From Bacteroidales bacterium (lineage in GTDB: Bacteria; Bacteroidota; Bacteroidia; Bacteroidales; Bacteroidaceae), in contig SFKY01000004.1 in the NCBI GenBank assembly GCA_004554665.1, positions 12,974 through 76,973 on the forward strand: 64,000 bases of DNA. Reading direction: 5' to 3'. Position numbers and translations under genes: made by a program. Within the stretch, counting starts at the first letter, position 1; each line of letters opens with the position of its first letter. The notes beneath the pieces were generated by a model. The model worked only from the letters and a program-made list of their open reading frames with translations. It did no database searches and was not told the origin of the DNA. Shown piece by piece: positions 54,069 through 63,800 of the stretch.

Positions 54069-55922
54069 TTATTGTTTGCACTGGCCGCATGCGCCGGCAG
54101 CGGCTTGCTTGCAGCCGGCAGTGGCCTGTTTGCAGCCTTTGTCAGCCTGCTTACATCCTGCATTGCCTTGTGCGCAGCAACCTTCGGCTTTTTTGCAGCA
54201 GCCCTCGGTCTTCTTCTTACAATCCTTGCAGGCTCCTTCGGCAGCCTTTTTACAATCCTTGCCTCCGTCCTTGCATTGGCCGCATGCACCGGCAGCGGCT
54301 TGCTTGCAACCGCCAGCAACCTGTTTGCAGCCTCCTTCATGCTTTTTGCAACCCTCGGCCTTGCTCGGACAATTGTTGCAGGCTGGTTTGCCCTCTCTTA
54401 CATAGGGATGGATGCGGGGCTGGCCGCCGTGACCGCAGGGTTGGCCCTGCATGCACGGGCCATTGTGGCGAGGCTGTATCATGGCGATGGCAAGTTGCTC
54501 GGTCTTATAGCCCTTTACATCCTCCATGGCGATGGGTTCGCGGAAGTCTCTATCGCGCAGGGTGAGCTGCACGTTGCGCAGGGTGATGCCGTCGACATGG
54601 CGGAGGAAGAAAGCCCATGCCGGTAGTTCGCCAAACATGGTAAATTCGGGATACTTGTCCTCATTTTCAGGCACCTCGGCCATCTTCACATAAGCCATAC
54701 CCTTGTCTGCCCGGCCGGGAGCCGAGATGCGGATGTTTTCCAACAGCACATTCTCCACGGGATGCCCCGGCCAGCCGGTGATGCTCGACGGGAACGGATT
54801 GTGGAAGTAGCTCACCTCCGGGCCACGGATATCATAGTTGGTATCTGGACGGCCAAAGGCCAGTTCTACGTCCATGTTGCGGATGATGACGTTGCGGATG
54901 TGGCCGCCGTCGTTGCCTGCACGGTTGCCGAGTTTGATAAAGATGGCGTTGCCCGTATTCCATGCCTTCAGGCCGTCGACCACCACGCTGTCAATCTTCG
55001 ATCCGTCCACGCTCTCGATGGCGATGCACGAGCGGAAAGTGTCGATGACACGGTTGTCTCTGATTTCGATGTTGCGGAACGTGCCCCATGTGGCGGTGCC
55101 GAACTTGATGGCGGATGCCGAGCTGCGGATTTCGCAGTTCTGGACCAGGATGTGCTCGCTGATGCCATTCTTGTGGTAGCTCTTCAGGCACACGCCGTCG
55201 TCTGCCGCATTGATATGGCAGTCGAGTATGCGGACATAGGCGCAGTCGGTGAGGTCGATACCGTCATTGTTCCAGTAAGCGCGGTTGTAAACGTCAAGAT
55301 GCTGGAAGAGCATGTTGCGGCAGAGGTCGAAGGAGAGTCCCCAGCATGCGCTGTTGCGCAGGGTGAGACCTGTAATCTCCACCCCGTCGCACTCGGAGAA
55401 GAAGAAGAGCTTCGGCCGCATGATCTCGCTGGGCCTGCGGAGCCTCTTGCTATAGTTGGGGTCTTCCTTTACGCCCGCCTTGACCAGCGAGTCGATCGTC
55501 AAGGCCAGCTCCTGCCCTTGGCCGTCTATCACGCCTTCGCCCGTCAGTTTGATGGCTTTCGCGCCCTGGGCCAAGATGAGTCCATACTTCGAGTTGTCTT
55601 TGCGCACCACGTCGCCGTCGCCCATTACTTGGAGCTGATAGTAGTCGTCGGGGTTGGTACTGCCCAGCAAGACGGCACCACGCTCCAGATGGAGCTCCAC
55701 ACCACTCTTGAGCTGGATAGCTCCAGTGAGGTATCTGCCCTCGCTGAGCGAGATACAGCCGCCTCCCTTCTTGGAGAGTTGGTCGATCGCTTGCTGTAAG
55801 GCCACTGTGTTCAGGGTTTTGCCATCGGGCACCAGCTTGAGTGCCTCCGAGGTCAGGGTCTTCGCTGCACTGAGTGACAGCGATGCCACTAAGGATAGGA
55901 ATAAAAATACAGTCTTCTTCAT
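54069..55922 (-). CDS. GH28-family polygalacturonase-like enzyme with cysteine-rich C-terminal tail
   Basis: 617 residues from the ATG at 55922 (signal peptide MKKTVFLFLSLVASLSLSAA); the open frame upstream to 56123 lacks a signal and runs into an intergenic repeat. Residues ~25-480 are a right-handed beta-helix with GH28 marks: YWNNDGIDL (D220) and NAADDGVCLKS (D241, D242), followed by SSASAIKFGT where classical polygalacturonases have the GHG motif, so an exo-acting or variant specificity is likely. Residues 490-617 are a tail unlike the family: 21 cysteines, many Lys, Gly, Ala and Gln, with heptads such as NAGCKQA, DKGCKQA, TAGCKQA. The tail's role is unknown. Confidence 0.88.
   Translation of the reverse strand: MKKTVFLFLSLVASLSLSAAKTLTSEALKLVPDGKTLNTVALQQAIDQLSKKGGGCISLSEGRYLTGAIQLKSGVELHLERGAVLLGSTNPDDYYQLQVMGDGDVVRKDNSKYGLILAQGAKAIKLTGEGVIDGQGQELALTIDSLVKAGVKEDPNYSKRLRRPSEIMRPKLFFFSECDGVEITGLTLRNSACWGLSFDLCRNMLFQHLDVYNRAYWNNDGIDLTDCAYVRILDCHINAADDGVCLKSYHKNGISEHILVQNCEIRSSASAIKFGTATWGTFRNIEIRDNRVIDTFRSCIAIESVDGSKIDSVVVDGLKAWNTGNAIFIKLGNRAGNDGGHIRNVIIRNMDVELAFGRPDTNYDIRGPEVSYFHNPFPSSITGWPGHPVENVLLENIRISAPGRADKGMAYVKMAEVPENEDKYPEFTMFGELPAWAFFLRHVDGITLRNVQLTLRDRDFREPIAMEDVKGYKTEQLAIAMIQPRHNGPCMQGQPCGHGGQPRIHPYVREGKPACNNCPSKAEGCKKHEGGCKQVAGGCKQAAAGACGQCKDGGKDCKKAAEGACKDCKKKTEGCCKKAEGCCAQGNAGCKQADKGCKQATAGCKQAAAGACGQCKQ
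54072..54455 (-). repeat. Repetitive DNA coding for the cysteine-rich GH28 tail
   Basis: In-frame repeats inside the GH28 gene. A segment coding GCKQAAAGACGQCK occurs twice, at the very end and about 200 bp upstream, and CKQ/CKK units recur at seven-codon spacing in between. The frame is unbroken to the TAA. Confidence 0.8.
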
Positions 55923-56091
55923 GATAGCGACAAAGATAGACATAAATTTGATAAGTGCCAAGCGAATGGGCACAAAAAATAGCGGTCGCCAACGAATTTG
56001 TGCGACTCCCCGGGGCGGTTCTCGCCCGAAGTTTCCTGTCGCTTGACGGGTGCAGAGACGGCACCGCTCATGGCCGACCTGTCGTTTCCCG

Positions 56092-56157
56092 AACCTAAAG
56101 GCCACAATTACGGCGCTAAACATGGCATTTACGAGGGCTAAATGCCATGTTTAGCGC
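56092..56157. repeat. Three-module 22-bp array with perfect 22-bp stem
   Basis: Cores at 56096, 56117 and 56139. Modules 2 and 3 are inverted copies giving a perfect 22-bp stem (56110-56131 with 56139-56160) and a 7-nt loop. It lies between the C10 peptidase stop and the GH28 gene on the minus strand, so it may terminate the peptidase transcript. Confidence 0.8.
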
Positions 56158-56193
56158 CGTGAGGGTGATGCCCGTGTGTGGGGCAATGGTCGA

Positions 56194-57903
56194 TTACTTC
56201 GTAATCTTACGTGTCTGGTTGCCCTGTTGGATGATGAGCAGGCCGCGGGCAGGGATGTTGTCGATGCGGAAGTTGTCGGCGCTCGACGTATAGACCAGTT
56301 GGCCCTGCGCATTGTACACTCGTACCTTGTCGTCGGTCTTGCCCGTGGCGGTCAGTGGTATCTCAATGCCCTCGATATCGGTCACAATCCAGTCTGAACT
56401 CTCCTTCGACAGGGTGAGTACGTCGCCCTCTTTCTTCACAAGGTAGCAACTGGTCACGTTGTCGGCACTGTGTAAGGGTTGCCAAGTGTCCTCTTTTTCG
56501 CTCTTGGAGACCATGTAGATGCGGTATTCTCCATCGGCGTAATCGGAAAGACTGATTGGAGCGCTTAATTTGTAAGATCCGCCATTGCCATAGGGAACGT
56601 CGGCAAAATTTGTAATTGTATATATTGTTTTTGATGTCGCATTGGTGGCTTCAATCACAATTCCTATTTGTCCAGTGAATGGGTCTTGGTCCATTTGCAT
56701 GATAGGCATGGCATTGAAAGATAGCCCCGTATCGGAACTGACCGTGATGTTGAGGTTACTATATTGAGCCCACATCGAGGTATAGGGTATCTCGTTAGAA
56801 GCATTGTCCAGCGAATGGGCAAACAGCATGGTCTGACTGCCGCTGAAACCGGCAAGCGTGGCGATGTCGAAATACCCATCAGCGTAGCCACCCCAACCCC
56901 AGTTGACGTGTACCTTGCCTTCTGCATCGTAGCCGTCGAAGACAAATGCGTGGCCGCCCTGTGTACTGACACCGCTGTAGAGCACGGGCTGCTCATCGGC
57001 CAGTTCGCTGTACATCAGTTGTGTCCATTCCTTGGTTGAGAAGAAAGAGCGGTTATAGAATTTGGTACTGTAGTCGAAGTAAGTCTTGAATCCCTTGGCT
57101 GCGTTGAGGTATTGGGAGCCGCTGCCGCTCACGGCATAGTTCATATCCACCGCTGCACCACAGTGATACATCAGCATGGCCACCGCCTCGGCCTGCGCTG
57201 TGGTGTAGGTGGTCTTCTCGTAGTTGGCAATCATGTTGTCCCAATCGTACGGGGCTCCAAACTCGGCCGTTGTCTCTTGTCCCGGATTGTCTTCTCCATT
57301 GGGATAGAAAGTGTAGGTATAGGTGGCTTCCGTGGCTTGGGTGGGGTAGCGATGGTAATACATCACCTGCGCCATCGCCGTGGCCACACAGCCCGTCACG
57401 TAGTGCTTGGTCGTTTTGCCCGATGTGTAGGTGGGGCACTGGTCGTTGTAGGGAGTGTCCTGGCTCCACTGCGTGGTGAGCAGCGGACTTACCGTCTCTG
57501 CCAGTCCCATGTCTGTGGGCAGTTCGTTGGCCACTACATCGCCGGCAGCAAGCAGATTCTCTAATGAGCCGTTCATAGTCTCTATCCACCACAAGAGGGC
57601 AGGTGGCATCTTCTCGATGACGAATGGGTCGTCTGCATAGCCGAGCACGGCGTTGAACCTGTCGTCTACGGCGATGACAGCAAAACCTCCGTCGCGGTAA
57701 CCGATTACTGCGAGTTGCGTCTCTTGTTGCAGGATTTCCGGAGTTCCTGTCGTGGCGGGTGTCTGGGCAGATGTGCGGTTGCGGGAGGCGGCTGCCAGCG
57801 CGCGGCGTGCCTCGTTGAGCATCTGTTGGGTGCTGCGGGGTGCAGCCATCATCATCGTAGCCGCTGTGAGCACGAAGATGAGCATAAGCGTAATTTTCTT
57901 CAT
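56194..57903 (-). CDS. C10 (streptopain-family) cysteine peptidase with T9SS-like C-terminal domain
   Basis: 569 residues. Signal peptide to about residue 21, then a pro-region (~22-140) of the Spi/PPC type (QLAVIGYRDGGFAVIAVDD). Catalytic C172 in VTGCVATAMAQVM and H318 in GGHAFVFDGYD, with the supporting Trp motif VNWGWGG (333-339). These match streptopain and Prevotella interpain A. After a middle beta region, the last ~60 residues (VYNAQGQLVYTS, RGLLIIQQGNQTRKITK) resemble a type A sorting domain of the type IX secretion system, so export to the surface or medium is inferred. It would be made as a zymogen. Confidence 0.9.
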   Translation of the reverse strand: MKKITLMLIFVLTAATMMMAAPRSTQQMLNEARRALAAASRNRTSAQTPATTGTPEILQQETQLAVIGYRDGGFAVIAVDDRFNAVLGYADDPFVIEKMPPALLWWIETMNGSLENLLAAGDVVANELPTDMGLAETVSPLLTTQWSQDTPYNDQCPTYTSGKTTKHYVTGCVATAMAQVMYYHRYPTQATEATYTYTFYPNGEDNPGQETTAEFGAPYDWDNMIANYEKTTYTTAQAEAVAMLMYHCGAAVDMNYAVSGSGSQYLNAAKGFKTYFDYSTKFYNRSFFSTKEWTQLMYSELADEQPVLYSGVSTQGGHAFVFDGYDAEGKVHVNWGWGGYADGYFDIATLAGFSGSQTMLFAHSLDNASNEIPYTSMWAQYSNLNITVSSDTGLSFNAMPIMQMDQDPFTGQIGIVIEATNATSKTIYTITNFADVPYGNGGSYKLSAPISLSDYADGEYRIYMVSKSEKEDTWQPLHSADNVTSCYLVKKEGDVLTLSKESSDWIVTDIEGIEIPLTATGKTDDKVRVYNAQGQLVYTSSADNFRIDNIPARGLLIIQQGNQTRKITK

Positions 57904-58016
57904 ACGTAGCTAAGATTAGATTTAATGATAGTGTTGACTTTTCTCATGATTACTTGGGGGTGTTGGCAGGATGGGTCTGTTAGTTGGCAGGCTGTCCTTG
58001 TATGTTTATATGTGTG

Positions 58017-58024
58017 CAAATATA
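58017..58024 (-). promoter_or_regulatory. -7 box of the C10 peptidase gene
   Basis: TATATTTG on the minus strand, about 115 bp before the ATG at 57903. Confidence 0.5.
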
Positions 58025-58080
58025 GTTAATAATTTCGAAATAACGCACGAAATATAAGATTAATTATCTCGTTTCCTGCA

Positions 58081-58146
58081 TGCAAAGGCCACCTTTACGG
58101 TGCTAATCATGGCATTTACGAGGGCTAAACGTGGCCTTTGGGTGTG
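58081..58146. repeat. Three-module 22-bp intergenic array
   Basis: Cores at 58083, 58104 and 58126 (21 and 22 bp apart): CAAAGGCCACCTTTA, TAATCATGGCATTTA, TAAACGTGGCCTTTG. The outer two can pair (CAAAGGCCAC with GTGGCCTTTG). In the 351-bp gap between the C10 peptidase promoter and the third Sus operon's terminator. Confidence 0.75.
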
Positions 58147-58177
58147 ATCTGTGTCACGGATGCCTTTGCTGAAAACG

Positions 58178-58216
58178 AAAGAGGTGCATACCCTGATGGC
58201 GGGCATGCACCTCTTT
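58178..58216 (-). terminator. Terminator of the third Sus operon
   Basis: 16-bp stem AAAGAGGTGCATACCC (58178-58193) with 58201-58216, one wobble pair, 7-nt loop; 39 bp past the last lipoprotein stop. Confidence 0.75.
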
Positions 58217-58254
58217 GGCGTTATCGCTTCATAAGATAGAATCGTTGTCCTCGC

Positions 58255-59082
58255 TTATTCGTTAGGCACGAACTCGTCGTAGCCATGTCCCAAGTTGCCT
58301 GCTGCAACGAAGTACTGTACCCAGGCGTAGAAAGAGCCGTCGTCGTAAAGGGCACAATCCAGATAATTGTCATCATTCTGCCAAGTGGCGACATCGCGTA
58401 CGCTTATCGTGCCATAGCTTCCGTAAGTGAGTGGGGTCTCCTGTGCAGCCACGCGGCATACGGCGCCACCGTCATCATAGGTGCTGTTGGTCTTGGTAAA
58501 CTTCAGGTGCTTGCCACTGCCGAACAGGTTCTTGAAGCGGTAGGAAGAGGGCTCGCTGTCGCAATACTGCAGGGTGGTGGTCACCTGGGCTTTGTAGATG
58601 GTCTTGATAGTTGCCACACTAAAAGTATAGGTACCTGTGGCTACATCGGTCCAGCTGATGCCGGTGAACTGTGTCTCGGCGGCTTTCTTGCTGCCACCGC
58701 CCACAGCAACGACTGTGATGACATTCTCACCTTTGAGTCCGGTAAACACTTTGTCTTGGATAGAAGCACCGTGAATATCGCTGAGCTTCTCGCCGTTGGC
58801 CACTACATAGTCGTTGTAGCCCTCGGCACCCAGCTGTGCCACACGCTGCTCTTTCTCGGTTACGGTCTCGGCCAGGGCATAGGCCTCTGTGGTGGCGCTG
58901 TTGGCAGCTATCCTCACGCGCACGTCACAGTCTGAGTCGTACGGGTCTTCGGCGGTGTACTGATACAGGGTTACAGTGGCCTGACTGTCGCTTCCGGGAG
59001 TGGTTCCCGCATCTTCTGTACAGGCTGCAAACGTCATCATGCCCAGTACAGCCACTAACAGGCTATAGATATTTCTTTTCAT
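58255..59082 (-). CDS. Sus-operon lipoprotein of unknown family (SusE/F position)
   Basis: 275 residues. Lipobox MMTFAAC followed by TEDAG. Beta-rich; the middle has TGTYTFSVATIKTIYKAQVT followed by YRFKNLFGSGKHLKFTK, a pattern seen in short surface lipoproteins that follow SusD genes. I cannot assign a Pfam family with confidence. It is the third gene after SusC and SusD, so glycan binding at the surface is the likeliest role. A terminator follows. Confidence 0.7.
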   Translation of the reverse strand: MKRNIYSLLVAVLGMMTFAACTEDAGTTPGSDSQATVTLYQYTAEDPYDSDCDVRVRIAANSATTEAYALAETVTEKEQRVAQLGAEGYNDYVVANGEKLSDIHGASIQDKVFTGLKGENVITVVAVGGGSKKAAETQFTGISWTDVATGTYTFSVATIKTIYKAQVTTTLQYCDSEPSSYRFKNLFGSGKHLKFTKTNSTYDDGGAVCRVAAQETPLTYGSYGTISVRDVATWQNDDNYLDCALYDDGSFYAWVQYFVAAGNLGHGYDEFVPNE

Positions 59083-59118
59083 TTGGTTCTGTTTTTATGC
59101 GTTATACATTGGGTGGAT

Positions 59119-60798
59119 TTACCAGACATGCAGTGGAGAGTCTTCGGTCGGTGCTACAGGTGTGGGATTGTTCACGAGATCGTAGTTGTAGTCGGCCTCG
59201 GTGCCCACGATACAGAGTGTCATCCACTGCGGCGTGGTGTCAGAGTTCCACAGATAACCCTCGAAGTGGTTGGTTCCGGCGTAGTTGCGGATGATACCCT
59301 TGCTCAGACGCTTGATATCAAAGGTGGCGAAGCCTTCACCCCAGAGTTCTACGCGGCGCTGCCACCATACCTCGTTCTGGAAAGCCGAGGTAGAGGCATT
59401 GCCATAAGCCTCGTTGTGCTTTCCGTACTCATATTGCGGGTCGCGGGTCTTGGCAAAAGCCTCAAGCAGCTGCTTGCCGCGTGCCAGATCCTGCATACCG
59501 GCGGCCTCGATCTCGATGAGCTTCATCTCCTCTACGCGCATCAGGGGCACTGACACGGCACCGGCCTGTGCCAAAGGAGCTGTTCCGTCGCCGTTGACAG
59601 GGCGGAACTTGACCTCCAGGCCGCCCACCATGCCATAGGTAGAGGCTGTATTGGTGTAACCACAGGTGTAGATCCAGTCGGGATGGTCCGAGTACTTGGC
59701 CAGAGCCTCCAGCTTGTCATCTTCTGAGCCCAGTTCGTCGATGGCAAAGTCTACAAACACATTCTTGCGGTAGTCGGTGGCAGGGATTGTCTCATAGAGA
59801 TGGCGGTCTATGAGCATCGGATAACCGTAGTTGGCTGCATAGCCGCAACCGTTGGTCTCCGGACTCATCTCGATGATCATATGCGAAGCCCAGGAAGAGT
59901 CGCCGTCATTGTTGCGGAGGTTGGGGTCGTCGCTGTTGAACTTGTAGGCGAACATCCAAGCACCGTTGGGCGAGTTGAAGCCGTTGGTGCGGCTGGTCCA
60001 TTCGCTCTCGGTCAGCATGGTGTAGCCCTGCTGGGCGAGCTTGGCGTACTTCTCGGCGTTGGCCCAGTCTTCCATGGTGAGGTAAGCGCGGGCTTTGAGT
60101 CCATACACCACCGAGAGGTCGGGCGTGTACACATCGGTGCGCTGATAGTTGGCCAGGTACTCTTCAGCCTTGTCAAGGTCGGAGAGGATAAACTCGTAAG
60201 CCTCCTTGTTGGTCATGCGCGGATTGTGGCTGACATCGATAGAAGCGTCCTCGGTCACCTTGGTCACCGTGGGAGCGTCCAGGTTCTTGCCGTAGGTCTC
60301 GGGAGCATACATACGTACGATATCGAGATAGAACATGGCACGCATAGCGTAAGCCAAGCCCGCTCCTGCAACCTTGTCTGCGGCCGGCTCGGGGCCAGCC
60401 ATCTGGATCACGGTGTTACAGTTCTTGATCCAACCGTAATAGTAAGTCCAGGGAAGCTGGCACACGGCATACGTGGGACCCAAGGCGCGTGAGCATGCAT
60501 ACCAGGAGCTATACCAAGAGCCGTCGTTGGCCAGTGCAATGTCCTGACCCATCACGTCGCGCTGCAGGAAGAAAGAGGTGTAGCCGAAGTCCCAAGGATA
60601 CTGGTCGTCGCCACTATAAGTAAACTGACCTCCAAGTGAAGAGGTGAGCGTGTTGACAAAGTTGTCGAACGAGCCCGGTGCGTCGGCTGCCTGATCAATC
60701 GTGACCGTCGATGACTGCGGTTCGTACTCCTGTATACAGCCGGTGAAGACTGGCAGGGAGAGAAGGGCAGTTGCTATTGCTAATATTTTAGTTTTCAT
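59119..60798 (-). CDS. SusD/RagB-family glycan-binding lipoprotein
   Basis: 559 residues. Lipobox LLSLPVFTGC, then the SusD core (GAGLAYAMRAMFYLDIVRMY, EDASIDVSHNPRMTNKEAYE) and the SusD C-terminal block (VEEMKLIEIEAAGMQDLARG, WWQRRVELWGEGFATFDIKR). It is 27 bp after the partial SusC and 36 bp before the last lipoprotein, one operon. Captures oligosaccharides for the partner SusC. Confidence 0.93.
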   Translation of the reverse strand: MKTKILAIATALLSLPVFTGCIQEYEPQSSTVTIDQAADAPGSFDNFVNTLTSSLGGQFTYSGDDQYPWDFGYTSFFLQRDVMGQDIALANDGSWYSSWYACSRALGPTYAVCQLPWTYYYGWIKNCNTVIQMAGPEPAADKVAGAGLAYAMRAMFYLDIVRMYAPETYGKNLDAPTVTKVTEDASIDVSHNPRMTNKEAYEFILSDLDKAEEYLANYQRTDVYTPDLSVVYGLKARAYLTMEDWANAEKYAKLAQQGYTMLTESEWTSRTNGFNSPNGAWMFAYKFNSDDPNLRNNDGDSSWASHMIIEMSPETNGCGYAANYGYPMLIDRHLYETIPATDYRKNVFVDFAIDELGSEDDKLEALAKYSDHPDWIYTCGYTNTASTYGMVGGLEVKFRPVNGDGTAPLAQAGAVSVPLMRVEEMKLIEIEAAGMQDLARGKQLLEAFAKTRDPQYEYGKHNEAYGNASTSAFQNEVWWQRRVELWGEGFATFDIKRLSKGIIRNYAGTNHFEGYLWNSDTTPQWMTLCIVGTEADYNYDLVNNPTPVAPTEDSPLHVW

Positions 60799-60825
60799 AT
60801 TGTATCTGTGTCTTAAAATCTTACG

Positions 60826-63800
60826 TTAGAATGTTACCTGAATACCGCCAGAGATATTGCGTGTGGGCGAGTAGGTGCCCGTATAGCCGTTGCCGTCGTA
60901 GGAGTAGCGCGGATCGAGGCCCTTGCGTGCCGACCAGAAGCAGAGGTTCTCGCCTACACAGTAGAAGCGTACGTTTGCCACCAGCGGTATGAGGCCCTTG
61001 GGCAGTGAATAGCCGATGGTGAACGACTGGAAGTTGAGATACTTGGCGCTGGTGAGGAAGCGGTTAGACTTGGCAGCGGTGTAGTCGTCGCCATACTGCC
61101 AGCGGGGGATGTTGCTGGAAGTGTTGTTGGGGCTCCATGCGTTGAAAATATCCTTGTGGATGGCCGAGCCGGCATCGCCTCCGCTCACGCAGGGTGCCAT
61201 CAGAGAGGCATACATCTGGTCGTAGACCTTGCCGCCGAGCTGATAGTCGAAGGTGGCTGTAGCATCGAATCCCTTGTAACGGAAGCTGGTCGAGAATCCG
61301 CCAAACACTTTGGGCAGCAGGGAGCCCTGCTCATAGTACGAAGCCTTGGTGAAATCGGTCGTGGTGTAGTCGTGGTTCTTACCGGGCTGTACACCGGGTG
61401 TGGTGGTGTTGCCGTCGATAGCGGCATCTACCCAGTAGAGTGCCTCGCCCTGCTCGTTTACGCCGGCATAGTCGGGCAAGAAGGCATTGTAGAGAGGACC
61501 ACCCTCGCGGTACCAGTACTGGAAGTTCTTGGCAGCGTTGCTCTCCTTGAAGCCACCGTACTGTGCTGTCTTCTGCTCAGGCAGCTTGAGCACCTTGGTG
61601 CTGTTGTGCGACAGGTTGGCAGTTACGGTCCAGTCTATGTCCTTGGTGCGGATGATGGCACCGGTGAGTGTCAGCTCGAAACCGTTGTTGCGGATATCGC
61701 CGATGTTGCCGTAGTAGCCACGGGTACCCTGCGACTCGGGCAGCGACAACCAGAACAGCAGGTCGGCTGTCTTCTTCGAATAGAAGTCAAGACTACCCGT
61801 CAGGCGGCTCTTGAAGAGGCTGAACTCCAGACCCACGTTGAGGTTGGTGGTCGTCTCCCAAGTGATATCCTTGTTACCCTTGAGGTAGAATGTAGGCGAC
61901 ATCTGCGTATTGGAAGACTTGGAGAGGCTGTAGAGGTCGATATAGGCATAGCTTCCGATGTTGTCGTTACCCTGCTGGCCGACAGAAGCCTTGAGCTTGA
62001 GCTCGTCCACCCAGTCTACGTCGAAGAAACTCTCCTTGTTGATGAGCCAGGCGGCACCGATAGACCAGAAGTTACCCCAACGGTTTTCCTTGGCGAAGCG
62101 TGAAGAGGCGTCGCGACGGTAAGAGAGTGAGGCGAAGTAGCGCTCGGCATAGTTGTACTGGGCACGGCCAAACCAACCCTCGACATTGTAGTAAGAAGTA
62201 TATGAAGAACCGTCCTTCTTGTAGGCGAAGGCATCGATTTCCTCTATTGCAGGAGAGAAGCCTCCCTCGGCGATGGCAGCGAGGTAGCCGCCCTTGCTCT
62301 TGTAGTACTCGTGTCCGAGCATGGCATCCACGTTGTGATTGCCGAACGACTTGTTGAATACCAGCGTCTGCACGTTGTTGGTGCGGGTGGAAGAGGTGTT
62401 GCTCTTGGTGAGCTCGCCGTTTACGCCCACCTTCGGACCCTCGTAGCAGTTCTGGTAGTTGGTATAGTCGTTGATACCGTAGATGATGGTGCTGGTGGCA
62501 TTGAACTTCAGCCAGTCGGTGAAGATCACGTCGGCGAAGACAGAGGCGTTGATCTGGTTGAAGCCGGTCTTCACGTCGTTGTAGCGGTTGTTGCCGAGCG
62601 GGTTACCTGTCGAGAGGAACGGACGGGTGACACCATAGCCCGAGGGCAGACCATAGTCGTAAGCCTCGTGTCCGTACTGGTCTTTCTTGATGTAGATGTT
62701 GCCGTCTTCATCCACCTGACGGATATAGATAGGATAGATAGGTGCGATGGACGAGGTGAAGTACATCAGGTTGGTAGAGTTGGTCGAAGAGCTCAGGTTG
62801 GGGTTCGACTTCATCAGCGAGTTCACATACTGTGCGTTCACACCCAGTTTCAGCCACTTCTTGGCCTGATAGTCGGCCTTGATACGGCCCGAGATACGCT
62901 CATAGCTGCTTCGGTCGATGATACCGTCCTCGTTGAGATAGCCCAGAGACATGTAGAACGAAGAGCGGTCGGTCATACCCTTGGCGCTGACATTGTACTC
63001 CTGGCGCAGTGCGTTCTTGTAGGCGGCATCGTTCCAGTCATCGGCAGTCATGTAATATTTCTCGCCGTTGCGCTCATAGGTGCGACCGAGTGTGGCAGCG
63101 GGGTTCAGTTTGCCGTCGGCGCCGATGAGCAGCTGGCCTTCTGGCACAGTGTAGCAGTTGTAGGCCAACTGCTGGAGCATGGTGCTGTTGGCTTTGGTGT
63201 TGGCGTTGGCAGCCGACATGCCGTCAGCATAGAAGTACTTGTTGTAGAGCTGGCTGTAGTAAGCCTCGTAGTACTGGCCGGGATCCTTGATGACATCATA
63301 CTCCTGGATGGCGCGGGAGTTGGCACCCCACTTCATGTCTACCGAAATCTCGGCCTCGCGAGTACGGCCTTTCTTGGTGGTGATGATGATCACACCGGCG
63401 GCACCACGGGCACCATAGAGGGCAGACGAGGCAGCATCTTTCAAGACAGATACCGACTCGATATCGTCAGTAGGAATAGACGACAGGTTGCCGGGGTAGG
63501 GGGAACCGTCTACGATGACCAGCGGGTCGGTGCCGGCGTACATAGAGGCAATACCACGGATGTTGATGCCGCTGCTCGACGAGCCGGGCTGTCCTGACTG
63601 TCCGCGGAGCTGCAAGCCGGGAACAGAGCCTACCAGCGCGTCGGCCACGTTGGTCGTCACCTTCTTGCTCAGGTCCTTAGCGTCTACCACGGCAGCCGAT
63701 CCGGTAAAGGCCGACTTCTTGGCAGTACCGAAAGCCACCACCATCACCTCATCGAGCTGCTGGCTGTCGTTCTTGAGCACCACGCGCATGTTGGCCTTTA

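Noticed and set aside
55923..56123. N-terminal extension of the GH28 gene
   Set aside because: The extension removes the signal peptide from the N-terminus and runs into an intergenic repeat module.
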